Notes: generated by a model from the letters alone, not told the origin. A stretch of 5,675 nt of DNA from Spirochaetia bacterium (GCA_900769955.1 CAAGIP010000028.1:1-5675), one strand, 5' to 3'; positions 1 to 5,461 are shown, numbered from the stretch's first letter. Numbers and translations: made by a program.

Positions 1-4
1 AAAT

Positions 5-34
5 TATAGTAAACGACAAAAATAATTGTGCTTA
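5..34 (+). repeat. Left terminal inverted repeat with TA target site
   Basis: Positions 5-18 (TATAGTAAACGACA) are the exact reverse complement of 1153-1166. Going inward, 10 of the next 16 positions also match without gaps, giving 24 of 30 overall. Positions 5-6 (TA) are probably the duplicated target and the element proper starts at 7. Confidence 0.9.
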
Positions 35-42
35 ATATTTTC

Positions 43-60
43 TTGTTTTCTTGTTATACT
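43..60 (+). promoter_or_regulatory. Extended -10 promoter of the transposase
   Basis: TATACT at 55-60 is preceded by TG one base upstream (52-53), giving an extended -10 element (TGtTATACT). No good -35 is seen at 17 bp; the best is TTAATA at 32-37. An extended -10 can work without a strong -35. Transcription would start near 67, just before the ribosome binding site at 70-77. Confidence 0.5.
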
Positions 61-79
61 CATGTATATGGAGGTGAGT

Positions 80-583
80 ATGCCATCAAGGAACTATGTA
101 AGCGACCCCGCAGCACTTCTGGCGGAGGGCCAGATGATCGTATCTTCCACGGAGGATTCCAAATTCCAGCACAAGGTGGAGTGCATCAACATCGTCCTGG
201 GAGGTATGCCGCCGTCAGAACTGAGCAAGTATGTGGCTGAAAGCAAGAACACCATAACCGGCTGGGTCAAGACTGCAGACGAGGAGGGGTTCGAGGCCCT
301 GCATACAAAGAAGCAGCCTGGGAGGCCCATGAAGCTTACTAAGGAGCAGCTTGCGGAAATAGAAAGAGCTGTGAAGGAGGATGAACCGACGACACACGGC
401 TACCGCGTATGGGACGGTCCAAGCCTCTCCGACTTCATAAAGAAGAAGTACTCAGTGGAGGTCTCAGTCAGGCACTGCCAGAGGATGTTCCATGGATTCG
501 GACTCTCCCTCATAAGGCCTCAGACATACCCCTCCCTCGATGAGGACAACGATGAGGATAGGGAGAACTTTAAAAAAAACTGA
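80..583 (+). CDS. IS630-family transposase, N-terminal DNA-binding part (orfA)
   Basis: This frame encodes the DNA-binding half of the transposase, which recognises the terminal inverted repeats. The start is the ATG at 80 because GGAGGTGA at 70-77 lies at the right distance; in-frame ATGs at 62 and 68 sit before or on that site. Residues about 30-65 form a first helix-turn-helix (KVECINIVLGG...NTITGW). A basic GRP linker follows at 81-83. Residues about 88-142 resemble the second, winged-helix part of IS630 transposases (W111-G-P-S, then SVRHCQRMFHGFGLS). An acidic stretch (DEDNDEDRE, about 154-162) sits at the end. Read without shifting, the product stops after 167 aa with no catalytic residue. 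It may be made alone and act as a binding-only inhibitor, which is known for other insertion sequences but is inference here. Confidence 0.85.
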   Translation: MPSRNYVSDPAALLAEGQMIVSSTEDSKFQHKVECINIVLGGMPPSELSKYVAESKNTITGWVKTADEEGFEALHTKKQPGRPMKLTKEQLAEIERAVKEDEPTTHGYRVWDGPSLSDFIKKKYSVEVSVRHCQRMFHGFGLSLIRPQTYPSLDEDNDEDRENFKKN

Positions 584-616
584 AATTGCTTGAATCCGAT
601 GACTCCAACGTCATCG
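560..616 (+). promoter_or_regulatory. Programmed -1 frameshift cassette of the transposase
   Basis: Three elements line up. AGGGAG at 560-565 is a Shine-Dalgarno-like stimulator. Eight bases further on is the slippery heptamer A AAA AAC (574-580), part of an A8 run at 572-579. A hairpin follows: CGATGAC (597-603), loop TCCAAC, GTCATCG (610-616). The zero frame stops at TGA 581-583, right after the slip site. A -1 slip re-reads 577 and gives ...FKKKLKLL... into the catalytic frame. The E. coli dnaX signal uses the same AGGGAG element 7-8 bases before A AAA AAG. Here the hairpin is 16 bases from the slip site, further than usual. RNA polymerase slippage on A8, adding one A, would give the same fusion. 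Confidence 0.7.
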
Positions 617-1152
617 CATATCAGGACGAGGTCCATTTCCAGCTCTCCACCACAATAACGAGGAAATGGGCCCTGAAGGGTTCTGCACCCAAGGTGAAGT
701 CCCACCCCGGGAGACAAAAGGCATCATACAGCGGATACATCATCCCGTCTTCAGGAAGGCTCATCACAACAAAGCCTGACTGGTTCAACTATGAGACAGT
801 GATTCAGTCCCTCCGAGACTTCATGCGGCAGATGCCGGATGACGGCAGGAGGATCTGCCTCGTCGTCGACAATGCTCCCTGGCACAAGAAAGCGATACGT
901 CTGATACAGACCGAAGCAAGGGAAGAGTACGGAGACATAAGAAGAAGAGTGGAGCTTGTGCCACTCCCGCCTTACTCTCCAGACCTCAATCCAATAGAGC
1001 AGGTCTGGAGGAAGACGAGGAAGGAAGTCACCCACAACCGCTACTTCTCAAACATTTCTGAACTGACAAAATCTCTGGATGATTACTTTGAAGGATACAA
1101 CGTTGCCAACGAGGAGCTTTCTTCCTTGTGCTCTTTTAAGTGCAAAAATTAA
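577..1152 (+). CDS. IS630-family transposase, DDE catalytic part (orfB, read by -1 frameshift)
   Basis: This is the catalytic half, in the -1 frame relative to the upstream part. It has no ribosome binding site; the only start nearby is a TTG at 586. It is therefore best read as the continuation of a fused protein of about 357 aa, a usual IS630 length. Numbered in the fusion, the catalytic triad is D183 (YQDEVHF), D264 (CLVVDNAPWH) and E307 (LPPYSPDLNPIEQVW). The YSPDLNPIE box and the DN..WH motif are diagnostic of the IS630/Tc1-mariner superfamily (DDE_3 domain). The enzyme cuts at the element ends and joins them to TA target sites. The only in-frame stop is the terminal TAA at 1150-1152, so the frame is well kept and shows no sign of decay. 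Confidence 0.85.
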   Translation, partial: KLKLLESDDSNVIAYQDEVHFQLSTTITRKWALKGSAPKVKSHPGRQKASYSGYIIPSSGRLITTKPDWFNYETVIQSLRDFMRQMPDDGRRICLVVDNAPWHKKAIRLIQTEAREEYGDIRRRVELVPLPPYSPDLNPIEQVWRKTRKEVTHNRYFSNISELTKSLDDYFEGYNVANEELSSLCSFKCKN

Positions 1153-1166
1153 TGTCGTTTACTATA
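1137..1166 (-). repeat. Right terminal inverted repeat with TA target site
   Basis: This is the partner of the left repeat; 1153-1166 reads TGTCGTTTACTATA. The inner part overlaps the final codons and stop (1150-1152) of the transposase, a compact arrangement common in insertion sequences. TA at 1165-1166 is the second copy of the target. Confidence 0.9.
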
Positions 1167-1322
1167 CCTTCCCTTTTTTGTTGATAGGAAATGATAACAT
1201 GACATTCTGACGCGGAAAACAAATTTTTCCCATCAGAATCGGGAAATGTTCCGGTGCCGTTTTCAGCCTTAAGGGATCCCGTCGCCCGGCCTGGACAGAG
1301 GTCTTAACGTGAGACAGTATTG
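1167..1322. other. Intergenic gap with a possible weak terminator
   Basis: There are 156 bases between the insertion sequence and the stop of the acetyltransferase gene, with no gene visible. TTTCCC (1226-1231) and GGGAAA (1241-1246) can form a 6-bp hairpin with a 9-base loop. Read on the minus strand it is followed by AATTTGTTTT, so it could be a weak terminator for the minus-strand operon. ATTCTGA (1204-1210) and TCAGAAT (1233-1239) can form an overlapping, competing stem. A third small stem, GGAAAA (1214-1219) with TTTTCC (1225-1230), also overlaps. None has a clean GC-rich stem plus T-tract. Confidence 0.3.
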
Positions 1323-1790
1323 TCAGGAGCCGAGTTCCTTCAGCCTTTCTCCTGTGACTCGGTAGAGTGTCCAGTCACTCATCGGGACTGCTCCCAGGGA
1401 GAGGTAGAAGTCGATGCTCGGCCGGTTCCAGTTGAGACAGTTCCACTCAAGGCGTCCGCAGCCGCGTTCTGATGCTATTGAGGCAAGTTTGCTGATAAGT
1501 GCTTTTCCGCAGCCCCTGCCCCTGTACTCGGGAAGGACGAAGAGATCCTCAAGAAATATCCCGGCCCTTCCGAGGAAAGTCGAGAAGCTGTGGAAGAAGA
1601 GGGCAAAGCCTGCTTCCTTTCCGTCCTCAAGGACGAAGAGCACTTCCGCCTTTCCCTTATCGAAGATCCAATGCTCAAGCAGCTTTTCATCAGCAACGAC
1701 CTGGTCAGTCATGTGTTCATATTCAGCCAGAGCCATTATGAATTTCAGTATGGTTGATGTATCCTTTCTTTCGGCAAACCTTATTTCCAT
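1323..1790 (-). CDS. GNAT-family N-acetyltransferase, SSAT-like
   Basis: A 155-aa single-domain acetyltransferase that moves the acetyl group of acetyl-CoA to an amine. The acetyl-CoA pyrophosphate loop is the R-x-x-G-x-G motif R90-G-R-G-C-G95, after the beta-4 strand IFLEDLFVLPEYR (78-90). The C-terminal part RLEWNCLNWNRPSIDFYLSLGA (113-134) fits the diamine (spermidine/spermine) acetyltransferase branch, and Y129 occupies the usual place of the general acid. The family covers polyamines, thialysine and other small amines, so the substrate is not settled. The start ATG is preceded on the minus strand by GAGGTGAT eight bases away. The gene begins 14 nt after the UvrA-like gene stops, and that stop codon lies inside this ribosome binding site, which suggests co-transcription and coupled translation. 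No signal peptide is seen. Confidence 0.88.
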   Translation of the reverse strand: MEIRFAERKDTSTILKFIMALAEYEHMTDQVVADEKLLEHWIFDKGKAEVLFVLEDGKEAGFALFFHSFSTFLGRAGIFLEDLFVLPEYRGRGCGKALISKLASIASERGCGRLEWNCLNWNRPSIDFYLSLGAVPMSDWTLYRVTGERLKELGS

Positions 1791-1804
1791 ATCTTATCAC
1801 CTCT

Positions 1805-4045
1805 TCACAGAGACCTTCTGAGGTACTCTGCGGTAATGGTTTTCCCATACTCTATCATTTCGCGGGGAGTGCCTGTAAAGACTATCTCTCCTCCGCCTGA
1901 TCCTCCGTCAGGGCCCACGTCGATGATGTAATCGGCAAGCTTCATCACATCCGTATTGTGCTCAATGACAATTACCGTGTTGCCCCTGTTCACGAAGGAG
2001 TCAAGAATGCCCATAACCTTTTCGATATCTGAGGGATGAAGACCCGTCGTGGGTTCATCGAGGATGTAGATGTTTCCCTTCTTCCTTATGCTCTCAGCCA
2101 GCTTTACCCGCTGCCTTTCACCGCCTGAGAAGGTGGAAAGGGGCTGTCCCAGGGAGATGTAGGGAAGACCCACTTCTATCAGAGCTTCAAGTTTAGCCCT
2201 GATTTTCACGTTTTCTCTGAAGAAGGGCAGTGCTTCCTCGACACTCATCTCCAGTACATCCACGATCGTCTTTCCCTTATACCTGTGCTTAAGGGCCTCA
2301 TCGCTGTAGCGCTTTCCCCCGCAGTGCTCGCATACGGTGGTGACGCTTTCCATGAACACAAGTTCCGTCGTAATCATGCCGCGGCCCTTACAGTGGGGAC
2401 AGGCTCCCTTACCGTTGAAGGTGAAGAGCGAGGGATCCTCACCGGTTGCGGCTGCAAACACCTTTCTTATCTCATCGAAGAAACCCAGGAAGGTGCATAC
2501 CGTCGATCTTCCGGTGACGGTAACGGCACTCTGATCAATAATGACCGTCTCACTGGGATAGAGCTTTGCAAAGACATCCCTGATGAGGGAGGATTTGCCG
2601 CTTCCGGCAACTCCGGTCACCACCGTGAGTACTCCTGTCGGAATGTCCGCATCCACATTCTTAAGATTATGAACGGAGGCGTTCCTGATGGGCAGAAACC
2701 CCTTGGGGGATCTGACCTTTTCCTTTACCTGAATCCGGGAGGAGAGGGCTTTACCGGTTACGGTGGAACTTTCAAGCAGCTTGTCGTAGCTGCCCTGGAA
2801 CATTACCCTTCCTCCGTTTCTTCCTGCCAGCGGGCCGATGTCGATGACCTCATCGGCGATGCTGATGACGTCTTTGTCATGTTCCACGACCAGTACCGTG
2901 TTTCCCCTGTCCCTGAGATTTTTCAGCAGGTCCGTCATGCGGTACACGTCCCTCGGGTGCATTCCCGTACTGGGCTCGTCGAAGATGTATATCATGCCGC
3001 ACAGGGAGCTTCCCATATACCTGACCAGCTTGAGGCGCTGTGCCTCACCGCCTGAAAGCGTGGAGCTTTCACGGTTCATGAAGAGATAGGGAAGTCCGAT
3101 GTTTATCATCCTGTCAAGCGCTGCCGTGAGCTGGGCCACGATGGTCCTGGCCCTTTCATCCCTGATTTCACCCAGCACCTTCCTGAGCTCCGTGAACTCC
3201 ATCATTGACATGTCATATATGCTGTATCCGTTTATCTTTGAGGCAAGCACCGTCTCATTGAGGCGCTTTCCATGGCATAGAGGGCATTCCTCTTCCCGGA
3301 GGAAGGTGCTGATGCGCTTCAGGGTATGGTCAGTCTGCTCCTCAGGTCCCTTCATGAGTACAAGGCGGTTGAACTGGTTCCATACTCCCTCGATTTTCTT
3401 ATCGAGGCGTTCTCCGCCCTTCGTGAAACTGCCGTATAGGAGGAAGTTCTGTTCCTTTTCGCTTAAGTCCTTCCAGGGAACGTCGGTTCTGAAGTATTCA
3501 GGCCTGCGGTACACCTTCCAGTAGTAGTTGCCGCGTCCGAAGGCGGGAAGGTGGAAGCACCCCTCATCGTAGGTCTTTTCCTTATCGATGATTTCCTCCA
3601 TGTCCAGCTCCATCACCCTGCCGATTCCGGCACAGCGGGGACACATCCCATTGGGGTTGTTGAATGAATAGTGGGATGACGGCCCTGCAGAGGGCTCGGC
3701 AATCCGTGAATAGAGCAGGCGGAGGAGGGAGTACATATCACTGATAGTGCCTACGGTGGAACGGGCATTTCCCCCAAGCCGTGACTGATCGATGATTACA
3801 GAGGGGTTGAGATTGTCGATCAGCTCCACATTGGGTTTATCGTACTTGGGGAGTCGTCCCCTGACCCAGGCACTGTAGGTTTCGTTCATCTGTCTCTGGC
3901 TTTCGGCCGCAATGGTATCAAAGACGATACTGGATTTGCCTGAGCCCGATACCCCGGTGAAAACAACTATCTTATTCCTGGGGATGGTGAGTGAGATGTC
4001 CTTCAGATTGTTCTGCCTGAGATTCCTGATAATTATCGGTTCCAT
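1805..4045 (-). CDS. Short UvrA-like ABC ATPase (excinuclease A paralogue, DrrC type)
   Basis: A 746-aa soluble protein with two UvrA-type ATPase modules. Module 1: Walker A GVSGSGKSS (31-39), zinc cysteines C135/C138 and C254/C257, signature LSGGE (330-334), Walker B with E357, H389. Module 2: Walker A GVAGSGKSS (478-486), zinc cysteines C549/C552 and C572/C575, signature FSGGE (639-643), Walker B with E664, H696. All ATPase residues are intact. True UvrA is about 940 aa; the shortfall of about 200 residues fits loss of the UvrB-binding region, so this is unlikely to be the housekeeping repair protein. Members of about 750 aa include DrrC, a Streptomyces daunorubicin self-resistance protein that binds DNA. 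A role in tolerance to a DNA-binding drug or other stress is inference. AAGGAG lies six bases before the ATG. It is the first gene of an operon with the acetyltransferase. Confidence 0.92.
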   Translation of the reverse strand: MEPIIIRNLRQNNLKDISLTIPRNKIVVFTGVSGSGKSSIVFDTIAAESQRQMNETYSAWVRGRLPKYDKPNVELIDNLNPSVIIDQSRLGGNARSTVGTISDMYSLLRLLYSRIAEPSAGPSSHYSFNNPNGMCPRCAGIGRVMELDMEEIIDKEKTYDEGCFHLPAFGRGNYYWKVYRRPEYFRTDVPWKDLSEKEQNFLLYGSFTKGGERLDKKIEGVWNQFNRLVLMKGPEEQTDHTLKRISTFLREEECPLCHGKRLNETVLASKINGYSIYDMSMMEFTELRKVLGEIRDERARTIVAQLTAALDRMINIGLPYLFMNRESSTLSGGEAQRLKLVRYMGSSLCGMIYIFDEPSTGMHPRDVYRMTDLLKNLRDRGNTVLVVEHDKDVISIADEVIDIGPLAGRNGGRVMFQGSYDKLLESSTVTGKALSSRIQVKEKVRSPKGFLPIRNASVHNLKNVDADIPTGVLTVVTGVAGSGKSSLIRDVFAKLYPSETVIIDQSAVTVTGRSTVCTFLGFFDEIRKVFAAATGEDPSLFTFNGKGACPHCKGRGMITTELVFMESVTTVCEHCGGKRYSDEALKHRYKGKTIVDVLEMSVEEALPFFRENVKIRAKLEALIEVGLPYISLGQPLSTFSGGERQRVKLAESIRKKGNIYILDEPTTGLHPSDIEKVMGILDSFVNRGNTVIVIEHNTDVMKLADYIIDVGPDGGSGGGEIVFTGTPREMIEYGKTITAEYLRRSL

Positions 4046-4144
4046 GTTTTCTCCTTGTTCGGTGATGGTAGCAGGGAATGGATAAAATATGCCCGACTTT
4101 TTTTGTTGTTTTTCCTGTTTTCCGCAGAGGCACGATACAGGTTA

Positions 4145-4160
4145 ACTACCGAACGGTAGT
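4145..4160. promoter_or_regulatory. Inverted-repeat operator, TetR type
   Basis: ACTACCG (4145-4151), two spacer bases AA, then CGGTAGT (4154-4160) form a perfect 7+7 inverted repeat. It overlaps the end of the PEBP -35, fills most of the spacer, and touches the -10, so a bound protein would block the promoter. Short palindromes with an ACCG..CGGT core are typical of TetR-family repressors; that assignment is inference, and no such repressor gene is in this window. Confidence 0.6.
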
Positions 4161-4162
4161 AT

Positions 4163-4168
4163 ATTATA
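4163..4168 (-). promoter_or_regulatory. Candidate -10 for the UvrA-like operon
   Basis: The minus strand reads a perfect TATAAT here, in the same bases as the plus-strand -10. No convincing -35 lies at 16-18 bp (TTGCAG is only 13 bp away), so this is tentative. If used, the UvrA-like mRNA would have a leader of about 110 bases and would begin inside the operator. Confidence 0.35.
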
Positions 4169-4177
4169 TTTCCCGTC

Positions 4178-4651
4178 ATGACTGCAAGACTTGATGTGAA
4201 GTGTCCGGCTTTTGCTCCGGACGGAGCCATCCCTGAGGAATATACCGGGTTCGGTGAGGACCTCTCACCTGAAATCATCATCGGGAATATCGGGGCAGGG
4301 GTGAGGTCCCTTGCCGTCATCATGGATGACCTGAATGTACCGGTCAGGGGTGAGCTCACTCATTGGATAATCTGGAATCTTCCTCCTTCCTCCGTGATAC
4401 CCAAAGCAATCCCCCATGGAGTACGCACCCCCGCAGGTGCCGTTCAGGGCCATGCTTATGGCAAACATTGCTACATCGGACCCAGGGTACCTTTCTTCCT
4501 GAGAAAAGCCCACAGCTACCGGTTCTCTGTCTATGCACTTGACACGCTTCTGGATATCCCTGAAAACTCGGATAAGAAGGAACTTCTTGACGCGATGAAT
4601 GGCCATGTCCTTCAGATGGGGGAGACTGTCGGCTGGTACAGAAACGGCTAG
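4178..4651 (+). CDS. PEBP-family protein, YbhB/YbcL type (Raf kinase inhibitor-like)
   Basis: A 157-aa phosphatidylethanolamine-binding-protein homologue, probably cytoplasmic since no signal peptide is seen. Family landmarks in order: SPAF-like start CPAF (9-12), IPEEYTGFGEDLSPEI (18-33), the ligand-pocket segment MDDLNVP (49-55, equal to D-x-D-x-P), the conserved H62-W63 followed by NLPP (67-70), and YIGPRVP then SYRFSVYALD (99-122). Bacterial members bind small anionic ligands in a conserved pocket, but their cell role is mostly unknown, so no reaction can be named. The ATG at 4178 has no ribosome binding site and follows the -10 by seven bases; an in-frame stop (TAG 4157-4159) rules out an ATG, GTG or TTG start further upstream. 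A GTG at 4196 is a possible later start but also has no clear ribosome site. The gene is divergent from the UvrA-like operon. Confidence 0.9.
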   Translation: MTARLDVKCPAFAPDGAIPEEYTGFGEDLSPEIIIGNIGAGVRSLAVIMDDLNVPVRGELTHWIIWNLPPSSVIPKAIPHGVRTPAGAVQGHAYGKHCYIGPRVPFFLRKAHSYRFSVYALDTLLDIPENSDKKELLDAMNGHVLQMGETVGWYRNG

Positions 4652-4806
4652 GGCGCAGTCATGATGCTTATCTGGTTCTGGCCTGATGTGATCCGGAAAA
4701 CGATGCCATGTTTCCCGTCAATGACTATCTGAGTATGATAGCTTCCCCTGCCTGGACACAGGGTATACGATGACAATTGAATGAGACAGGAATAACCTCT
4801 TATTTG

Positions 4807-4830
4807 ACAGAAATTGATATCATTTTCTGT
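4807..4830. repeat. 24-bp near-perfect palindrome before the HTH gene promoter
   Basis: Arms ACAGAAA (4807-4813) and TTTCTGT (4824-4830) surround a perfect inner palindrome TGATATCA (4815-4822). Only the T/T pair at 4814 and 4823 breaks the symmetry. Its right edge touches the candidate -35 at 4830. The size and symmetry suit a dimeric regulator; the HTH protein encoded just downstream is the obvious candidate. Confidence 0.6.
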
Positions 4831-4858
4831 TGAGTTATGACCATTTTGCTTATATATC
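4830..4858 (+). promoter_or_regulatory. Candidate promoter of the HTH gene
   Basis: TTGAGT (4830-4835) and TATATC (4853-4858) are 17 bp apart, each 4 of 6 to consensus; TATATA at 4851-4856 is an alternative -10. Transcription would begin near 4865, leaving a leader of about 100 bases. The -35 adjoins the palindrome and the second repeat lies downstream, so the promoter sits between two similar sites. Confidence 0.4.
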
Positions 4859-4928
4859 ATTCTCTGTGACTATTCCTTCTGTAGGGAAAACCCTTCGCTG
4901 TCCATTAATGAAGTCGTGAAAAGAATAC

Positions 4929-4947
4929 TGACAGAATGTGGTATCAT
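4929..4947 (+). repeat. Second copy of the TGACAGAA...TATCAT site
   Basis: This 19-base stretch matches 4805-4823, inside and beside the palindrome, at 16 of 19 positions (TGACAGAA then TATCAT, with a variable middle). It lies in the leader, 21 bases before the start codon of the HTH gene. It keeps the first half of the palindrome but not the TTTCTGT arm. Confidence 0.45.
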
Positions 4948-4968
4948 GAAGCAGGTCTGAGGTGAATT

Positions 4969-5430
4969 GTGAGTAAGAGTACAACCATCACTATCAATAC
5001 TTCTGAGCTTGATGACTTTCTCAAAGCTCATGAGAAACATCCTCTGCGGGACTCAGCCTCATGTCTGTCCCTGGATGACTTCCTCAAGGTCCAGAGAAAC
5101 GAATCATTTTCCGAGCTGCTTTTCAGGTTCATCCGGGAGAAGGAGAGGAGGGACGTGGAGGTATACAGAGGGGCCGGGCTCACTGCACAGCACTTTTCAA
5201 AGATCAGGAGCGACAGTTCATACAGACCGACCAAGTCCACGGTACTTGCCCTTGCATTGTCACTCGGCCTTGATCTCGATGAGACCAAGGATCTGCTGAG
5301 AGCCGCGGGCTTATCGTTTACTCATGCATCCATGACAGACATTATCGTCGAGTATTTTATCATAAACGGACCTCGAGATCTTTTTGCACTCAATGAGGAG
5401 CTCTTCAGAAGAGGGCTTGAACCGCTTTGA
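4969..5430 (+). CDS. HTH (XRE-like) DNA-binding protein of the macrodomain-associated type
   Basis: A 153-aa protein that is probably a transcription regulator. Residues about 46-115 form a compact helical HTH: FSELLFRFIREKER, then DVEVYRGAGLTAQHFSKIRSD with the recognition helix near 72-81, then TKSTVLALALSLGLDLDETKDLLRAAG. The tail SMTDIIVEYFIINGPRDLFALNEELFRRGLEPL (121-153) closely resembles, from memory, a module found alone or fused to macro-domain (ADP-ribose-binding) proteins in Firmicutes and spirochaetes. The N-terminus before the HTH holds LDDFLK twice (14-19 and 35-40). The start is GTG 4969 with GAGGTGA at 4959-4965. Two similar palindromic-type sites upstream suggest autoregulation. 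The next gene starts 66 bases after its stop on the same strand and may be its partner. Target and signal are unknown. Confidence 0.75.
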   Translation: MSKSTTITINTSELDDFLKAHEKHPLRDSASCLSLDDFLKVQRNESFSELLFRFIREKERRDVEVYRGAGLTAQHFSKIRSDSSYRPTKSTVLALALSLGLDLDETKDLLRAAGLSFTHASMTDIIVEYFIINGPRDLFALNEELFRRGLEPL

Positions 5431-5461
5431 AAATATCGCCTGACAGGCTAACACGAGGAGC

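Larger units (their letters stand above)
7..1164 (+). mobile_element. Complete IS630-family insertion sequence
   Basis: A 1158-bp element with one transposase split over two frames and matching terminal inverted repeats. TA lies just outside both ends (5-6 and 1165-1166), which fits the IS630/Tc1-mariner habit of inserting at TA and duplicating it. The outermost 12 bases of the two ends match perfectly as an inverted repeat, and similarity continues inward to about 28 bases. The right repeat overlaps the last codons of the transposase. Both ends, the promoter and all three catalytic acidic residues are present, so the copy looks intact and potentially active. Only six bases lie to its left in this window, so what it interrupted on that side cannot be seen. 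The exact boundary could move by a base or two because the sequence at each end is TATA-like. Confidence 0.9.
4142..4170 (+). promoter_or_regulatory. Promoter of the PEBP gene
   Basis: The -35 is TTAACT (4142-4147), 4 of 6 to consensus. At exactly 17 bp the -10 is TATATT (4165-4170), 5 of 6. A second TATATT overlaps at 4160-4165. From the 4165 element, transcription would start at about 4176-4178, at or next to the start codon, which predicts a leaderless or nearly leaderless mRNA. Confidence 0.55.
4046..4177. promoter_or_regulatory. Divergent promoter region between the UvrA-like and PEBP genes
   Basis: This 132-base gap separates two genes pointing away from each other, so both must be started from here. 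The promoter elements and operator lie within 36 bases of the PEBP start. The rest (4046-4140) would be the leader of the minus-strand operon; it is rich in T on the plus strand and has no other clear structure beyond a weak CCTGT/ACAGG stem (4114-4118 with 4137-4141). Confidence 0.6.
4652..4968. other. 317-base non-coding gap with control elements and possible gene remnants
   Basis: No confident gene lies here. The right half holds the palindrome, promoter and repeated site listed separately. Two open stretches look slightly coding-like. On the minus strand, 4648-4860 could encode 70 aa; its last part (IVIDGKHGIVFRITSGQNQI) has balanced codons, and its stop overlaps the PEBP stop as CTAG. 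On the plus strand, 4841-4960 is open for 39 codons ending SINEVVKRILTECGIMKQV, but has no usable start. I recognise neither; both may be remnants or chance. CCCTG (4746-4750) with CAGGG (4759-4763) can form a short stem but has no T-tract, so I see no clear terminator for the PEBP gene. Confidence 0.4.

Noticed and set aside
80..1152. Split transposase as a pseudogene
   Set aside because: The junction is an A8 slippery run with stimulatory elements, both halves are otherwise intact, and the fused length fits the family.
80..1152. Codon use as evidence that the insertion sequence is foreign
   Set aside because: Arginine codons are mainly AGA/AGG in both the transposase and the HTH gene, so this simple comparison shows no contrast.
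1414..1821. A 135-codon plus-strand open frame opposite the acetyltransferase gene
   Set aside because: Serine/arginine-rich low-information translation, antisense to a clear GNAT domain.
2285..3055. A 256-codon open frame on the plus strand opposite the UvrA-like gene
   Set aside because: It lies wholly antisense to conserved ATPase motifs, has no ribosome site or recognisable domain, and reflects the codon bias of the real gene.
4033..4359. A 108-codon minus-strand open frame across the divergent promoter
   Set aside because: It overlaps the PEBP gene and the UvrA-like start, and has no ribosome site or recognisable motif.
4804..4809. A perfect TTGACA -35 hexamer before the HTH gene
   Set aside because: No acceptable -10 lies at 16-18 bp (the 17-bp position reads CTGTTG). 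It probably belongs to the palindrome site instead.
5438..5448. GCCTGACAGGC palindrome after the HTH gene as a terminator
   Set aside because: The single-base loop cannot form a hairpin with all pairs, and no T-run follows.
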